A stretch of 64,000 nucleotides of DNA from Benincasa hispida (GCF_009727055.1 NC_052358.1:49151575-49215574), one strand, 5' to 3'; numbered from the stretch's first letter, positions 45,890-57,725 are shown. Program-made: numbers and translations. The notes: generated from the sequence alone by a model not told the origin.

Positions 45890-47837
45890 CATAATGTTGG
45901 GGTTGATACCCTAAAGTCTCGTGTCCTGTAGTTTGTAAACAGTTTGTACGAACGCTTGTGATGTATAATATATGATATTTTACTTCACTTCTTGATTTTG
46001 CTCAGTTGTTTCTTTTATTTGCTTTACCACAAACCAATAAACCTAAAATCCCTAGTTATCTGTATGTAACTTAAGCATGTATTGTTGCAGTGACATACAA
46101 GTGGATCATGTCTTAAGTGATAACCAAAATGGTCTGTAGTATATGGATATAGGAGGGAAACCTTATCCTGGTAACGCTACAGATGCGGCCCGCTTCGTAG
46201 AATGATCACAAGTGTTGTGAGTTATCACAGATGGTCTGATCCTGATCATCCACGTAGGGGACATGCGAGCGGGGGCATCCTATACAAAGAGTTTGTATAA
46301 GACCTGACTACGAAGTGTTAACGTCTCATTATATAACACTGTTCATGACAGAGACTTCACTTCACTAGGATGACCATAGGTAACTTGGCTTCAATCTTGA
46401 GTGAGTTGGAACTCTTGCCATTGAGGGCGGTCCTTTGATTTGTATGGGTGCGAGTCACCAAGTCACTGATTCAAACCTACCATTTTGGGGATTCATTTGA
46501 TTTGGGAGCTGGGAACTCAACTACACAAGATGGAATTCACTACTTCCCAGAAGTAGGGGCAAGTAGATAGATAGCTCCCTTAAAGGATGATTCTAGGGCT
46601 TGAACGATGTGGCACCACACACTTTCTCTTGGCCCGAGAGGTGTTCACACATAGTTGGACTATGTTGTATCTATGAAGGGTCATCGTACTCATGATTGGT
46701 TATATCTGATGAACACAGAAATATATCTGTGGTAAGAAAAGTTCAGCTATTGGTCTTTAGTGGAATGCCTGGCAGTTAATGGATGGTAGATCTCGTGACT
46801 AAAGAGTTTAGTCAGCTATTCACGTACGGTTGGAGCTTCGAGCCACAGGTCCATAAGGTCCCCTAGGTAGCTTGGATAAATTTGAAAATCATTTTTTGGT
46901 CTGTTTGAAATGTTCAAATTGACAAGAAAGAGTTCGATTATATATGATATAATTGAACTGGTTAATTATATATGATATCATTGACTAAATGTATGAGATA
47001 CATTATTTTGGAGGAAATTAGATATAAATATGATTTATATCAAGTAGAGGAGAAATTACTATAGTAGATATATGATATCAAACAATAGGTTAAGAATATA
47101 ATATGATTATATTCATTTATTAATTAATTGGTTGGTTATGTGATAATTGGCCAGATATTTCTCCTGAATCGTGCGTTAGTAGGAAAATCATATTCGGTTA
47201 TTGTAACTGGAGAATAAAATGAAAATTGGTTTCATTTTGCAAAGAGTTCAAAAAAAATCGCTCAAGGTGTGAAAATGTTACAATCACTTAGCTGAAAGTC
47301 TATACGATAGCGCCTTATCGCCTAAACGATCGCACACCTCGCGTACTAAACGATCACATGTGTTCTCTAAACGATCACTCAATTTTCCTAAACGATCGCT
47401 GTTGAATGAGAAATTTTGGACCAATCACAAGTTGCCACGTCATTTAATAAATTAATGACGAAATTCCAAATCATTAAATTTGGGCTCAATTAGGAGTTGA
47501 CATATGTCCTGAATTGAAGTTGAAGATAAATTTCGATGATGTCACGTGTTTTTTATCATGACCATTGAATCAGATAAGATTAATTTGGCCCAATTTGATA
47601 TTATTATTTTGGGTCAAAGTCCAACTAAGCCCAAAAATAGGTTGAATTTGACCCAAATGTCAAATCAGGCCTAAATTCGAATAATTAGGCCCAAAGGCTA
47701 GACCCATAGACCAACTAAGCCAAAGTCCAACTGATTGGGCCTAAGGGCCAGGCCCATGGATCAACCGAGCCCAATAGTTTATAGGGAATTCTCTACAATC
47801 AGAAGACTCCTTAACTCCTGAATCTAACCATGCTTGA

Positions 47838-48000
47838 AGACTGAAGTCCTTCGAAGATACAAGCATTCTAAAGACTGAAGTCCTTTGAAGATGCCAGACT
47901 GAAGTCCTTCGAAGATACAAGCATTCTGAAGACTGAAGTCCTTTGAAGATACAAGTATTCTGACCACGGTTGAAAACTGAAGTCCTTTGAAGATATAAGC
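47838..48000 (+). repeat. GACTGAAGTCCTT repeat block, 5' LTR of N
   Basis: Four to five imperfect units, about 30-35 bp each, of AGACTGAAGTCCTTTGAAGA followed by a short variable part such as TACAAGCATTCT. Each unit contains a near-palindrome GACTGAAGTC. Confidence 0.75.
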
Positions 48001-48299
48001 AATTCTACATTTAGAGAGCCCAGAGAGAATTCATCAAAAAGTAGAAGACTCTTAAGACTCCTGAAGCGGCACTCCTAGAAGACAGAAGACCCTTGAAGAC
48101 ACAAACACTCTTCCAAGACTTCTACTTCAAGAACGTTCAGTGATTTTCTTCTTCAAGTCAAGAACATCCACCCAATCGAGAGAGAATCAGAGGATCAAGT
48201 ACTAGAGATCGAACCACATCGCATCAAATCAACCTTAACATCAACACTAACTCAAGTTCAATACCACGAAACAAGTTTCTCTGGAAGCCTCGTGCAAAC

Positions 48300-48660
48300 A
48301 CTAATCCTTCAAGAAGATCAACAAGTCCAAAGGCCGATCATCCAAAAAGATCAACGAGCCAAAAGGCCGATCATCCAAGAAGATCAACAAGCCCAAAGGC
48401 CGATCGTCCAAGAAGATCATCAAGCCTCAAGGCCGATCGTCCAAGAAGATCATCAAGTCCAAAGGCCGATCATCCAAAAAGATCAACAAGCCCAAAGGTC
48501 GATCGTTTAAGAATATCAACAAGCCCAAAAGCCGATCATCTAAGAAGACAATAAGCCCAAAGGTCAATCATCCAAGAAGATCATCAAGCCCAAAGGTCGA
48601 TCATCCAAGACGATCAACAAGCCCAAAGGCCGATCATTCAAGAATATCAACAAGCTTAAA
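48300..48660 (+). repeat. 33-bp minisatellite, 5' LTR of N
   Basis: About ten units with AAGCCCAAAGGCCGATCATC. Because the unit is about 11 codons, frames stay open (48292-48510 here), giving a repeated Gln-Arg-Pro-Ile peptide. The same array in the 3' LTR (57280-57600) gives similar open frames on both strands. I regard these as by-products. Confidence 0.8.
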
Positions 48661-48791
48661 AACTATAGTTTATTTTGAAAGAATCAAAATATTATGTATT
48701 AGAGATTATACTCACTTTCCACAAAATTAATACAAATACAAAGTTCAAGTTCCAAGAAATAAATTTCTCTTGAAATCTCGTGTGAACAAAT

Positions 48792-48808
48792 TGGCACGCC
48801 CAGTGGGA
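48792..48808 (+). promoter_or_regulatory. Primer binding site of N
   Basis: TGGCACGCCCAGTGGGA starts three bases after the LTR end. This form is what I associate with Tat-type Ty3/gypsy elements; I do not assign the tRNA. Confidence 0.65.
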
Positions 48809-48858
48809 TGTCTCTACCTCTCATCTCTCTCTCGTCATCCAAGTCAACAAATCTACAA

Positions 48859-50350
48859 ATGGCACCAAAGAAATTTGTATCCAAAGCTACCGTCGCAAGC
48901 GATACTTACGTAAGCTCTGTCATCACGAAAAAAACTAATGGAATCTACTAAAGGCGGGATCGTTATTAGAGAAAATCCCTTGTTCGACGGCTATGTTTCT
49001 GCTATTGATCCATCAGATAAAGAATCGTACTTTGATGTAGTATTTGTCATGGTGACTGAATTAACGGCTGAGTTAGCCATGGCAGAGATAGAAAGGAAGA
49101 TAAATTTCCTAACGAAGGTTGTTGAAGAGCGAGATCATGAAATTGCTACTTTAAGAGATCAAATACAGGCTCGAAAAACCACTTAGTCGAGTGTATCTCC
49201 AACTACAAAAGCCAATGACAAAGGAAAGACTGTCTTGCAGAAAGACCAACCATAACAATCTACCTCTGTTGCCACCCTATCAATTCAAAAGCTGCAGGAT
49301 ATGATTGCAAACTCCATACGAGTTCAGTACGGAAGACCATCACAGTCCTCCTTTATGTACTCCAAGTCGTACACCAAGAGAATCGACAACCTAAGAATGC
49401 CAGCTGGGTATCAACCTCCAAAGTTCCAACAGTTCGATGGAAAGGGAAATCCAAAACAACATGTTGCACACTTCATTGAAACCTACGAAAATGCAGTAAC
49501 CAAAGGAGACCAGCTAGTCAAGCAGTTCGTCCGTACCTTGAAAGGAAATGCTTTCGATTGGTATACTAATTTTGAGCCAGAAGTGATTGACAGTTGGTAA
49601 CAACTAAAAAGGGAGTTCCTAAATCGCTTCTACAATACACGGCGCATTGTTAGCATGATGGAGCTGACGAACACCAAACAATGGAAGGGAGAGACAGTCA
49701 TCGATTACATCAACCGATAGAGAGCATTAAGTTTGGATTGCAAAGATAGACTCACTGAATTATCTGCAGTGGAGATGTGCACTCAAGGTATGCATTGGAA
49801 GCTTCTGTACATCCTACAAGGGATAAAACCTCGTACATTTGAGGAGTTGGCAACACGCGCTCATGATATGGAGTTGAGCATCGCCAACAGGGGAACTAAA
49901 GATTTCCTAATCCAGGAAGTGAGAAAATACAAGAATGAATCCAAGGGCACTGAAAAGATCGTGGATAGTGCCACAAAAGAATCTATGGTCGTTCATGTGA
50001 CCCCGCAGAAAGTTTCCTCAAAAGGAAAACAAACAAAATTTGAAAGAAGGCACAATGAGGGCGAGAAGCGTCGTCCAACTCTTAAAGAAAGACAAGAGAA
50101 GGTTAATCCATTCCCTAACTCTGATGTGGCAGATATGTTGGAGCAACTGCTAGAAAAGCAACTTATTCAGCTGCCAGAATGCAAGCAGCAGGAACAAGCA
50201 GGAAAAGTAGATGATCCTAACTACTGCAAGTATCATCGGGTCGTTAGTCACCCAGTTGAAAGGTGCTTCGTGCTAAAGGAACGAATTCTGAAGTAGGCTC
50301 GTGAAAAGAAGATTGAATTATATTTTGATGAAATAGCTTAGACAAATCAC
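48859..50350 (+). pseudogene. gag: Tat-like Ty3/gypsy gag (element N)
   Basis: The likely start is ATG 48859 (MAPKKFVSKATVASDTY), which shifts frame near 48935. The main frame then runs with stops at 49184, 49598 and about 49718: a coiled segment with ELTAELAMAEIERK, YQPPKFQQFDGKGNPKQHVA and QFVRTLKGNAFDWYTNFEP (the capsid-type gag core), REFLNRFYNTRR, TQGMHWKLLYILQGIKP with ATRAHDMELSI, and finally DDPNYCKYHRVVSHPVERC (about 50210-50268), a CX2H...HX4C zinc-finger-like end. Gag forms the particle. At least three stops and one frameshift make it inactive. Confidence 0.85.
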
Positions 50351-51290
50351 GCTACAGTAGCGGTAACTTCAAGTGTCCTAACACCGTCTGCGTCTCATGA
50401 TCAAAGAGAAAGCGTCATCCAGTTTGGGATTTTTGAGCCTATAGTCGTTCAATTCCAACAAGAGATTCTAACAACAGATTTTCGATGCAAAGATGATCCT
50501 GTTGAAGATGACAATGAAAGGAAGATAGTTGTGACTTGTCAAAAAAAAGACAGCCAAATTCCACCCAAAACGAGTCACGTTCCTATCGAGGCTATAGAAG
50601 AAGGAACAAGACTCATAAAAAGAAAGGCAAAAAGATGACACGGAAGCCTAGCCCTGCTAAGAAAGAAGACAAGAACTTTCCTCAATTTCGACGGCCAATT
50701 ACTTCGGCAGAATTTCTCCCAATAAGCTTTCTTAATAATCATCCAGAGAAAGTATCAGAAGTTATTGCATGTCACACTGTCGGCATAGTGGAAGTCAACA
50801 ACAATCATATAATTGTCGAAGAAGTCAACGACTCAGAAGAAATGAAGCAAAGAACTTCTGTCTTTGATTGTATTAAGCCTTCAAGTACTTGATCTTCAGC
50901 CTTTCAAAGATTTGAGTATGGCCACGGTAGGAGAAGAAGACCAATGTCCAACAACTACTTCTACTCGAACTTCAGCCTTTAAAAGGCTACGTATATCCAT
51001 ATCAAAGAAAGATCGACCTTCATCATCTGCTTTTGATTGTCTCAAGACAATAAGCGATCAACAAAAAAGGAAGGATGAAAATCTTGAAGGCAACGTCATT
51101 CCATGAAGAAAACAACAACAAAAATATTCATAGTCGTGTCCCTTCACGCATGAAGAGGAAATTTTCTGTTGACATAAGTACAGAAGGTTCCTTGATAGTG
51201 AAGCCAAAACTCATCATATTGACAAATCCTACAAATGAAGAGGGTGATCAAAACCATAATGAAATAAGAGCTTCTGAAGTTTAAATGAAG
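50351..51290 (+). pseudogene. Post-gag coding remnant of N
   Basis: Broken frames continue after gag: 50536-50892 has a Lys/Arg-rich stretch (RNKTHKKKGKKMTRKPSPAK) then DFF-like LPISFLNNHPE and VIACHTV; 50864-51106 and 51075-51284 hold Ser/Thr-rich repeats with SAFKRLRISISKKDRPS and AFDCLKTIS and then RMKRKFSVDISTEGSL. I know these modules from Tat-like cucurbit polyproteins, where a protease and polymerase normally lie between or after them. Here they are juxtaposed, so pol has been deleted. Confidence 0.65.
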
Positions 51291-51364
51291 AAGCTCCTCA
51301 TCGCAAGAGCCTAAACTACATGGTGCTCCTGGCCCGCATGAGCTTAAAATGTGAACAACCCAAA

Positions 51365-51640
51365 AAAAAAATCTTTGTACGAACTATGTTACGACTTGAT
51401 TCGTGACATTATAAAGGGTATGTAGGCAACTTAAAGAAATTTAAGTTCAGTCACGCATAAAAAAAAACATTCTTTTTGAACTATATTATGACTTGATCCC
51501 TATCATTATGAAGGGTATGTAGGCAGCTTGAAAGAAACTTCGAGTTCAATCCAATTAAAAGAACTACATCATGATTTGATCCCTTTCTTTAAGGGTACGA
51601 AGGAACCTTAAAGAAATTTAAGTTTAATCAATCAGAAAGG
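51365..51640 (+). repeat. Three-copy repeat, about 90 bp units, in N
   Basis: Units centred on ACTTGATTCGTGACATTATA, ACTTGATCCCTATCATTATG and ATTTGATCCCTTTCTTTAAG, each followed by GGGTA(T/C)G(T/A)AGG and a TTAAAGAAA-TTAAGTT-like end. They lie downstream of the coding remnant. Confidence 0.75.
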
Positions 51641-51687
51641 GTACCAAAACCACCTAAGTATGATATTACAAGATTGATGTTGATCAT

Positions 51688-53333
51688 TGATGCATTATTT
51701 TACGAGATGGAATTATGGATGAAATGCGATGATGAAAATGCATTGAGCACTCAAGTTTTCTCAGTAGAATCTAAGTATAAACCCCACTGAGTTTCTTGGT
51801 AAGTCCAGGGTCGAACTCAGGGACTTGGGAAAACAGGTTGCGGTGGTAATTTTCAAGAAACCTTTGCGGTAACCAAATAAATCAAGTGGTAGTTGGAAGT
51901 GTTGTTGCGGTAATAAAAATAAAAAAATGCGGTGGAGTTCGAAAAGAGTTAATAAAACGGAAGATACGATGAGTATACAGTGAATGGGTTGAGAAGGGTT
52001 TCGGCTAACACTCCTTAGGATGCATTCATGCTTTACGATCATGCAACACACATACAATAGTAAACCATCTCTCGATGCGAATGCTACAGCTTCTAAAGCT
52101 AGAACGCATGCGATATATGTGATAAGTCTATAGGACCTACACATAAGCCTCTATTCTTATTTATGCGACAATGAAATGACACACACAAATAAGGCGACCA
52201 CATAATATCATACCTATCTCTACGGTGCAGGTTGGAAAATAGAGCTTATCTCTAAGTCCCTATCTCTTGTTTATGCAGTTCTAATCTTGCTCTCTCGAGT
52301 CTAGATTCTAACCTAGCTCTCTCAAGTCTGAGGTTCTTTCTTTAGACTCTTTCTCGAGTAGCTCTAAAGGGATGTTTGGCACAGCAAAAAAACAAGATCA
52401 TCGCAAGCAATGAACAACCTAGGTCATGTTAGCTTAGTTCTTCTAAACCCATTTGACAAGTTTAGCTACTCATGCGTGCTAAGAGAATGAACATATGTAG
52501 AATAAGAACTTCCATTGTATAAGTATAAAGATGAAGTACAAAACAACAATGCAAGAATACAATAAAGAGCCTGGTAGCAATCTCTTTCTTCCCAGACTTT
52601 TACACTGTCTTTTCTACTCGTGTTCAAAAGATAATCTCGCTCTCGTGAGAATCGGCCCGCTCTCTGCTTCTACGCCTCCGAGTTCTCTCTCGAGTTGCCC
52701 TGAGCGATCTTCCTCCATCTCAACTCTTCTCTTGCTCCGCCTTAAAAATAAAATAAAACTATGGGCAAAGATGTGCTGAGCTAACTGAACCGAACCCCTT
52801 TTCTGAAGAATGCCTTTGGTATTTATAGAATTTCGTGGTGAAGGGTGGCTTCTATCTTATGAATGCATAGATGGGATGGCTTTAATTCCCTGACTGATGC
52901 ATCGAATATTTGTCATCGAAAAGCTGAATGTACTTGTTATCGTTAGCGGCTGTCAACTTAATTCGGATTCAACCGTCATCAGCTTTCTGTCCCATCGTGA
53001 TTAATTATGCCTTTCACTCAGATGCGCCCACTGAGTTGCGCCGACTCTATGCGGCAATCCTTCTTGAGCAGATGTTTGCGAACACAATCACCGCAAAGCC
53101 TTGCGGTAATGCTGCGCTCGACTAATGATTTCTTGTCATTGCTCTTTCCGCCTTGCATCAACGCATATTTTGCATAAAAATACAAAAACCAACTATTTCT
53201 ATGCGATGAACGCATACGACCACAATGTTATAAACTTAATGCTTTTGGACGCAATCTAACATATTTTATCAGTGCAAGCCAGCATTGTTTAAGAACTTAG
53301 CACTATGATAACGTACATTTCTACCCGTTATCA
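51688..53333 (-). mobile_element. Solo LTR E2 (minus, 1646 bp) inside N
   Basis: Termini TGATGCATTATTTTACG and CCCGTTATCA; perfect TSD ATCAT (51683-51687, 53334-53338). Collinear with E1 and with the reverse complement of the E3 LTR. TATA box reads GGTATTTATAG at about 52818-52828 in plus orientation. Open frames 51761-52144 minus and 52531-52779 are LTR sequence. Confidence 0.92.
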
Positions 53334-53455
53334 ATCATCCCCGTTAAAGAATGACACTCCAGACTGAAGATGTTCATCCCTATTAGGGGCAACACATTGG
53401 ATCGAAGATGTTTATCCCTTACAAGGAGCTAGCACAATAAATAAAAGGCACACAC

Positions 53456-54825
53456 TTGGAATGCGCTTCGCTTCCTCTTCAAAATCAAACTTGGATGCTC
53501 TTCCATCTTCAAGTTCAGAGGCTTCATCGATATCCATCTTCAGATTCAGAGGTTTCATCGATGCTTCATCTTCATGCTCAAATCTGGAGGCTTTGCAATG
53601 CCCTTTTCATGCTCAAAGTCGCGAAGTCGAGCTCAATGTGAAAATTCATCGATGCTTCATCAAACTCAAGTACGGAGGATTCACCAATGCTTCAAGATCA
53701 AATGCGAAGGATTCGCCGATTCTTCAAGCTCAAGTGTAGAGGATTCATCGATGCTTTATCAAACTCAAATACGAAGGATTTGTCGATACTTTTTCAAACT
53801 CAAACGCGAAGGTCTCGTCAATGCTTCTCCATCTTCAAGTTCAAAGGCTCCATCGATGTTGCTCCATCTTCAAGTTCAAGATTGGCGTGCATGGCCCCAC
53901 TTCCATCTTCAAGTTCAAGATCGTGTGCATGGCTTTGCTTCCATCTTCAAGTTTAAGATTGACGTGCATGGCTCCAATTCCATCTTCAAGTTCAAGGTCG
54001 GTGTGTATGGCTTCACTCCATCTTCAAGCTCAAGGTCGGTGTGCATGGCTCCGCTTCATCTTCAAGTTCATGGTCAGTGTGCAAGACTTCGCTCCATCTT
54101 CAATGACTCCATCTCTAAAAGTCAAGTGCAGCTTCGCTTCATCTCCAAAGTTTGGCGTGGTTCGCTTCATCCTCAAAGTCATATTGTGGCTTCGCTTCAT
54201 CTCCAAACTGATGGCGCGACTTCGCTTCATCTCCAAAATCATGATGCGGCTTCGCTTCGTCTCCAAAGTCTGGCATGGTTCACTTCATCTTCAAATTCAT
54301 GGCGTGGCTTCGCTTCATCCAAACTGATGGCGCGACTTCTCTTTATCTCCAAAGTCCTGGTGCGACTTCGCTTCATCTCCAAAGTCTAGTGTGCCTTCGC
54401 TTCATCTTCAAATTCTGGCGTGGCTCACTTCATCCCTCAAATTCTGGCATGAGCTTGCTTCATCTCCACAAGTCCTGGTGTGGCTTCGCTTCATCTCCAC
54501 AAGTTTAGCGTGGCTTAAACTTCGTCTTCCAACAAGTCTGACGCAGCTTCGCTTCATCTCCAAAAGTCAAGTGCGGCTTCGCTTCATCTCCGAAAGTCAA
54601 GTTGCAGCTTCGCTTCATCTCCGAAAGTCAAGTGCGACTTTGCTTCATCTCGAAAGTCAAGTGCGACTTCGCTTCATCTCCGAAAGTCAAGTGCGACTTC
54701 GCTTCATCTCCAAAATTCAAGTTGGCTTCGTTTCATCTCTAAAATTCAAGTGCAACTTCGCTTCATCTCCAAATTCAAGTGCAGCTTCGCTTCATCTCCA
54801 AAATTCAAGTGCGGCTTAGATTTGT
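53456..54825 (+). repeat. Minisatellite region of N (about 39-bp and 30-bp units)
   Basis: At 53830-54110 seven units of about 39 bp start CCATCTTCAAGTTCAAG and end GTGCATGGCT. At 54130-54820 about twenty units of 27-33 bp carry CTTCGCTTCATCTCCAAA followed by AGTCAAGTGCGG. An earlier part (53500-53820) has looser CTTCATCGATGCTTC units. Because 39 is a multiple of three, long frames (53574-54389, 53821-54327, 54391-54819) stay open without being genes. Tat-lineage elements are known for tandem repeats in their 3' untranslated region. Confidence 0.85.
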
Positions 54826-54829
54826 TAAG

Positions 54830-55085
54830 GGAAAAAAAGAAATTAAAAAAAAAAAAAAAAGAAAACGAAACAGAAAAGATCAAAAGAAAGGAAAAAGAAA
54901 AAAGAAAAGAAAGGAAAAAAAAGTAAAACGAAAGAAATAAAGAAAAAGGAAGGAAAATTGAAAAAAAAAAAAAAGAAAAAAGAAGAAAGAAGAAAGAACG
55001 AAAAGATTAAAAAAAAAACAGAGAAGAAAACGTTAAAAGAAAAGAGGAAAATGAGAGAAATGAGAGATCAGAAGGAGAGGAGGGA
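54830..55085 (+). repeat. 250-base purine-only block in N
   Basis: An almost uninterrupted A/G stretch (GGGAAAAAAAGAAATTAAAA then AAAGAAAAGAAAGGAAAAAA and so on) with few C or T. It follows the minisatellites directly. It is far longer than a functional PPT and 1.3 kb upstream of the LTR. Confidence 0.85.
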
Positions 55086-55289
55086 ACACGATAATGGAAA
55101 GGTTTGGGTTTTATTTATAGAGGTTCTCTAGTTTCCATAACAAATTAGGAAATTCAAATCAAATAAAAGATTTGATTTAAAATATTAGATTTTTTATTAG
55201 ATTTCTTAATTTGATTCTATCCTAATTTCAAATTAAATTAAACAAATTTTCTATTTAATTTAATCTTATTAGATTTTATCCTCAAATTT

Positions 55290-56200
55290 ATCTTCAACTA
55301 AGATTTGGACATATTCCAAATTTTATTCAAAATCAAATTTAAATTGTGGATAAAATCACAAATTAAAATCGGGTCATATTCCAAGTTTTATTCAAAATCA
55401 AATTGTTCAAATTAAAATTTGGGCATATTCCAAATTTTATCCCAAATCTAAATTATAGACTTTTATCCTCAAGCCAAATTATTAAGGATAAAATCTCAAA
55501 TTAAAATTTGGGCATATTCCAAATTTTATCCCAAATCTAAATCACCAAATCATACTTTTATCCTCAAGCCAAATTATTAGGATAAAATCTCAAATTAAAA
55601 TTTGGGCATATTCCAAATTTTATCCCAAATCTAAATCATCAAATCATCACACTTTTATCCTCAAGTCAAATTATTAAGGATAAAATTTCAAATTCAAATT
55701 TGGACATCTTCCAAATTTTATATTAAATTCATCCAAATTTAGGTTCTTATCTCTATTTCCAAATCAAGTTCTAGGAACGATCTAAAATTCATCCCAAATT
55801 AAACTTTGGCCATATTCCAAATTCAAATATCCTATTGAGTTTGTATCTTCAATCAAAATAAATTGCGGATAAGAAAAAAATCTCAATTGATCTTTTATTG
55901 AAATTTGGGCATATCCCAAATTTTATCTTAAATCCAAATCAAATTGGGGTAAAATATCAAATTAAAATTTGGCCATATTCTAAATTTTATTCCAAATTCA
56001 AGTTGTCTAGCCTTGAGTTTTTTTATCTTCAATCGAAATAAATTGTGGATAAGAAAAAAATCTCAATTGATCTTTTATTAAAATTTGAGCATATCCCAAA
56101 TTGTATCTTAAATCCAAATCAAATTAAATTGGGACAAAGCTCAATTTTTTTTTTTTTTTGTAAATTTGGCGATATTCCAAATTTTATCCTAAATTCAAGT
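55290..56200 (+). repeat. AT-rich dispersed/tandem repeat of N
   Basis: About nine occurrences of AAATTTGGGCATATTCCAAA followed by TTTTATCCCAAATCTAAAT, spaced 50-110 bases apart, several also sharing TTATCCTCAAGCCAAATTA. The core is a dyad: AAATTTG and CAAATTT flank GGCATATTC, so each unit can form a small hairpin. Confidence 0.8.
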
Positions 56201-56332
56201 TAAACTTATGTACTAAATTCATAGTTTGACTGACGCATCAATTGAGGTCAATTCAAGAATAAATATATTTGGATTTTGATTTCAACTTTATATTTTTCGA
56301 GATTTATCCACCCATATATGTACATAAATCTC

Positions 56333-56340
56333 GAAAGGGG
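56333..56340 (+). promoter_or_regulatory. Polypurine tract of N
   Basis: GAAAGGGG followed by CATT lies directly upstream of the 3' LTR start TGTTGAATG. Confidence 0.75.
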
Positions 56341-56344
56341 CATT

Positions 56345-57725
56345 TGTTGAATGAGAATTTTGGACGAATCAAAAGTTGCCACGTCATTTACTAAATTAAT
56401 GATGAAATTCCAAATTATTAAATTTGGGCTAATTAAAAGTTGACATATGTTCTGAATTGAAGTTGAAAGACAAATTTGATGCCGCCACGTGTTTTTATCA
56501 TGACTGTTGAATCAGTATGATTAATTTGGCCCAATTTGATATTTTATTTGGGTCAAAGTCCAATAAGCCCAAAAATAGGTTGAATTTTCCCTAAATGTCA
56601 AATCAAGCTAAATCCGATTAATTGGGCCCAAAGGCCAGACCCATAGACCAACTAAGCCCAAGTCCAACTAATTGGGCCCAAGGGCCAGGCCCATGGATCA
56701 ATCGAGCCCAATAGCTTATAGGGAATTCTCTACAATCAGAAGATTCCTTAACTCCTGAAGCTAATCACACCTGAAGACTGAAGTCCTTCGAAGATACAAA
56801 CATTCTAAAGTCTGAAGTCCTTTAAAGATGTCAGGCTGAAGTCCTTCCAAGATACAAGTATTCTGAAGACTGAAGTCCTTTGAAGATGCAAGCATCCTGA
56901 AGACTGAAGTCCTTTGAAGATATAAGTATTCTGATCATGCTTGAAGACTGAAGTCCTTTGAAGATACAAGCAATTCTACATTCAAAGAGCCCAGAGAGAA
57001 TTCATCAAAAAGCAGAAGACTCTCAAGACTTCTGAAGCTGCGCTCCTAGAAGACAAAGACCCTTGAAGACACAAACACTCTTCCAAGACTTCTACTTCAA
57101 GAACGTTCAGTGCTTTTCTTCTTCAAGTCAAGCACATCCACCCAACCGAAAGAGAATTACAGGATCAAGTACTAGAGATTGAACCACATCGCATCAAATC
57201 AACCTTAACATCAATACCAACTCAAGTTCAACACCACGAAACAAGTTTCTCTGGAAGCCTCATGCGAACATTAATCCTTGAAGAAGATCAACAAGCCCAA
57301 AGGCCGATCATCCAAAAATACCAACGAGCCCAAAGGCCGATCATCCAAGAAGATCAACAAGTCCAAAGGCCGATTGTCCAAGAAGATCATCAAGCCCAAA
57401 GGCCGATCATCCGAGAAGGTCAACAAGCCCAAAGGCCGATTGTTTAAGAAGATCAATAAGCCCAAAAGCCGATCATCTAAGAAGATTAACAAACCCAAAG
57501 GTCGATCATCCAAGAAGATCATCAAGCCCAAAAGTCGATCATCCAAGAAGATCAACAAGCCCAAAGGCCGATCATTCAAGAATATCAACAAGCTTAAAGA
57601 CTATAGTTATTTAGAAAGCATCAAAATATTATGTATTAGAGATTGTACTCACTTTCCACAAAATTAATACAAATACAAAGTTCAAGTTCCACGAAATAAA
57701 TTTCTCTTGAAATCTCATGTGAACA
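56345..57725 (+). repeat. 3' LTR of N (1381 bp)
   Basis: Collinear with the 5' LTR, including the GACTGAAGTCCTT block (56775-56970) and the 33-bp minisatellite (57280-57600). It ends CTCATGTGAACA. Open frames 57262-57447, 57278-57667 and 57271-57591 (minus) come from the minisatellite. Confidence 0.9.

Larger units (their letters stand above)
47400..48788 (+). repeat. 5' LTR of N (1389 bp)
   Basis: TGTTGAATGAGAAATTTTGG to GTGTGAACA. Two internal repeat blocks: about five units of GACTGAAGTCCTTTGAAGAT at 47838-48000, and about ten units (30-33 bp) of AAGATCAACAAGCCCAAAGG CCGATCATCC type at 48300-48660. Both blocks also occur in the 3' LTR. Confidence 0.9.
47400..57725 (+). mobile_element. Tat-like Ty3/gypsy element N, pol-deleted (10.3 kb)
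   Basis: Perfect 5-bp TSD ATCGC (47395-47399, 57726-57730). 5' LTR 47400-48788, PBS 48792-48808, broken gag 48859-50350, extra post-gag sequence to about 51290, short tandem repeats, solo LTR E2 (51688-53333), long non-coding repeat-rich region, PPT 56333-56340, 3' LTR 56345-57725. Protease, reverse transcriptase, RNase H and integrase are missing. The two LTRs differ at about one base in ten over their first 145 bases by eye, so the insertion is not young. Confidence 0.88.

Noticed and set aside
48300..48660. CRISPR-like regular array
   Set aside because: Units are directly adjacent with no unique spacers, lie inside a plant LTR and recur in the partner LTR.
53574..54389. 271-codon open frame that could be taken for a repeat protein
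   Set aside because: It lies in a minisatellite whose 39-bp unit is a multiple of three; several frames stay open at once and no non-repeat domain is present.
57262..57667. Open frames on both strands with Gln-Arg-Pro-Ile or Leu-Asp-Asp-Arg repeats
   Set aside because: They come from the 33-bp LTR minisatellite of N, present in both LTRs.
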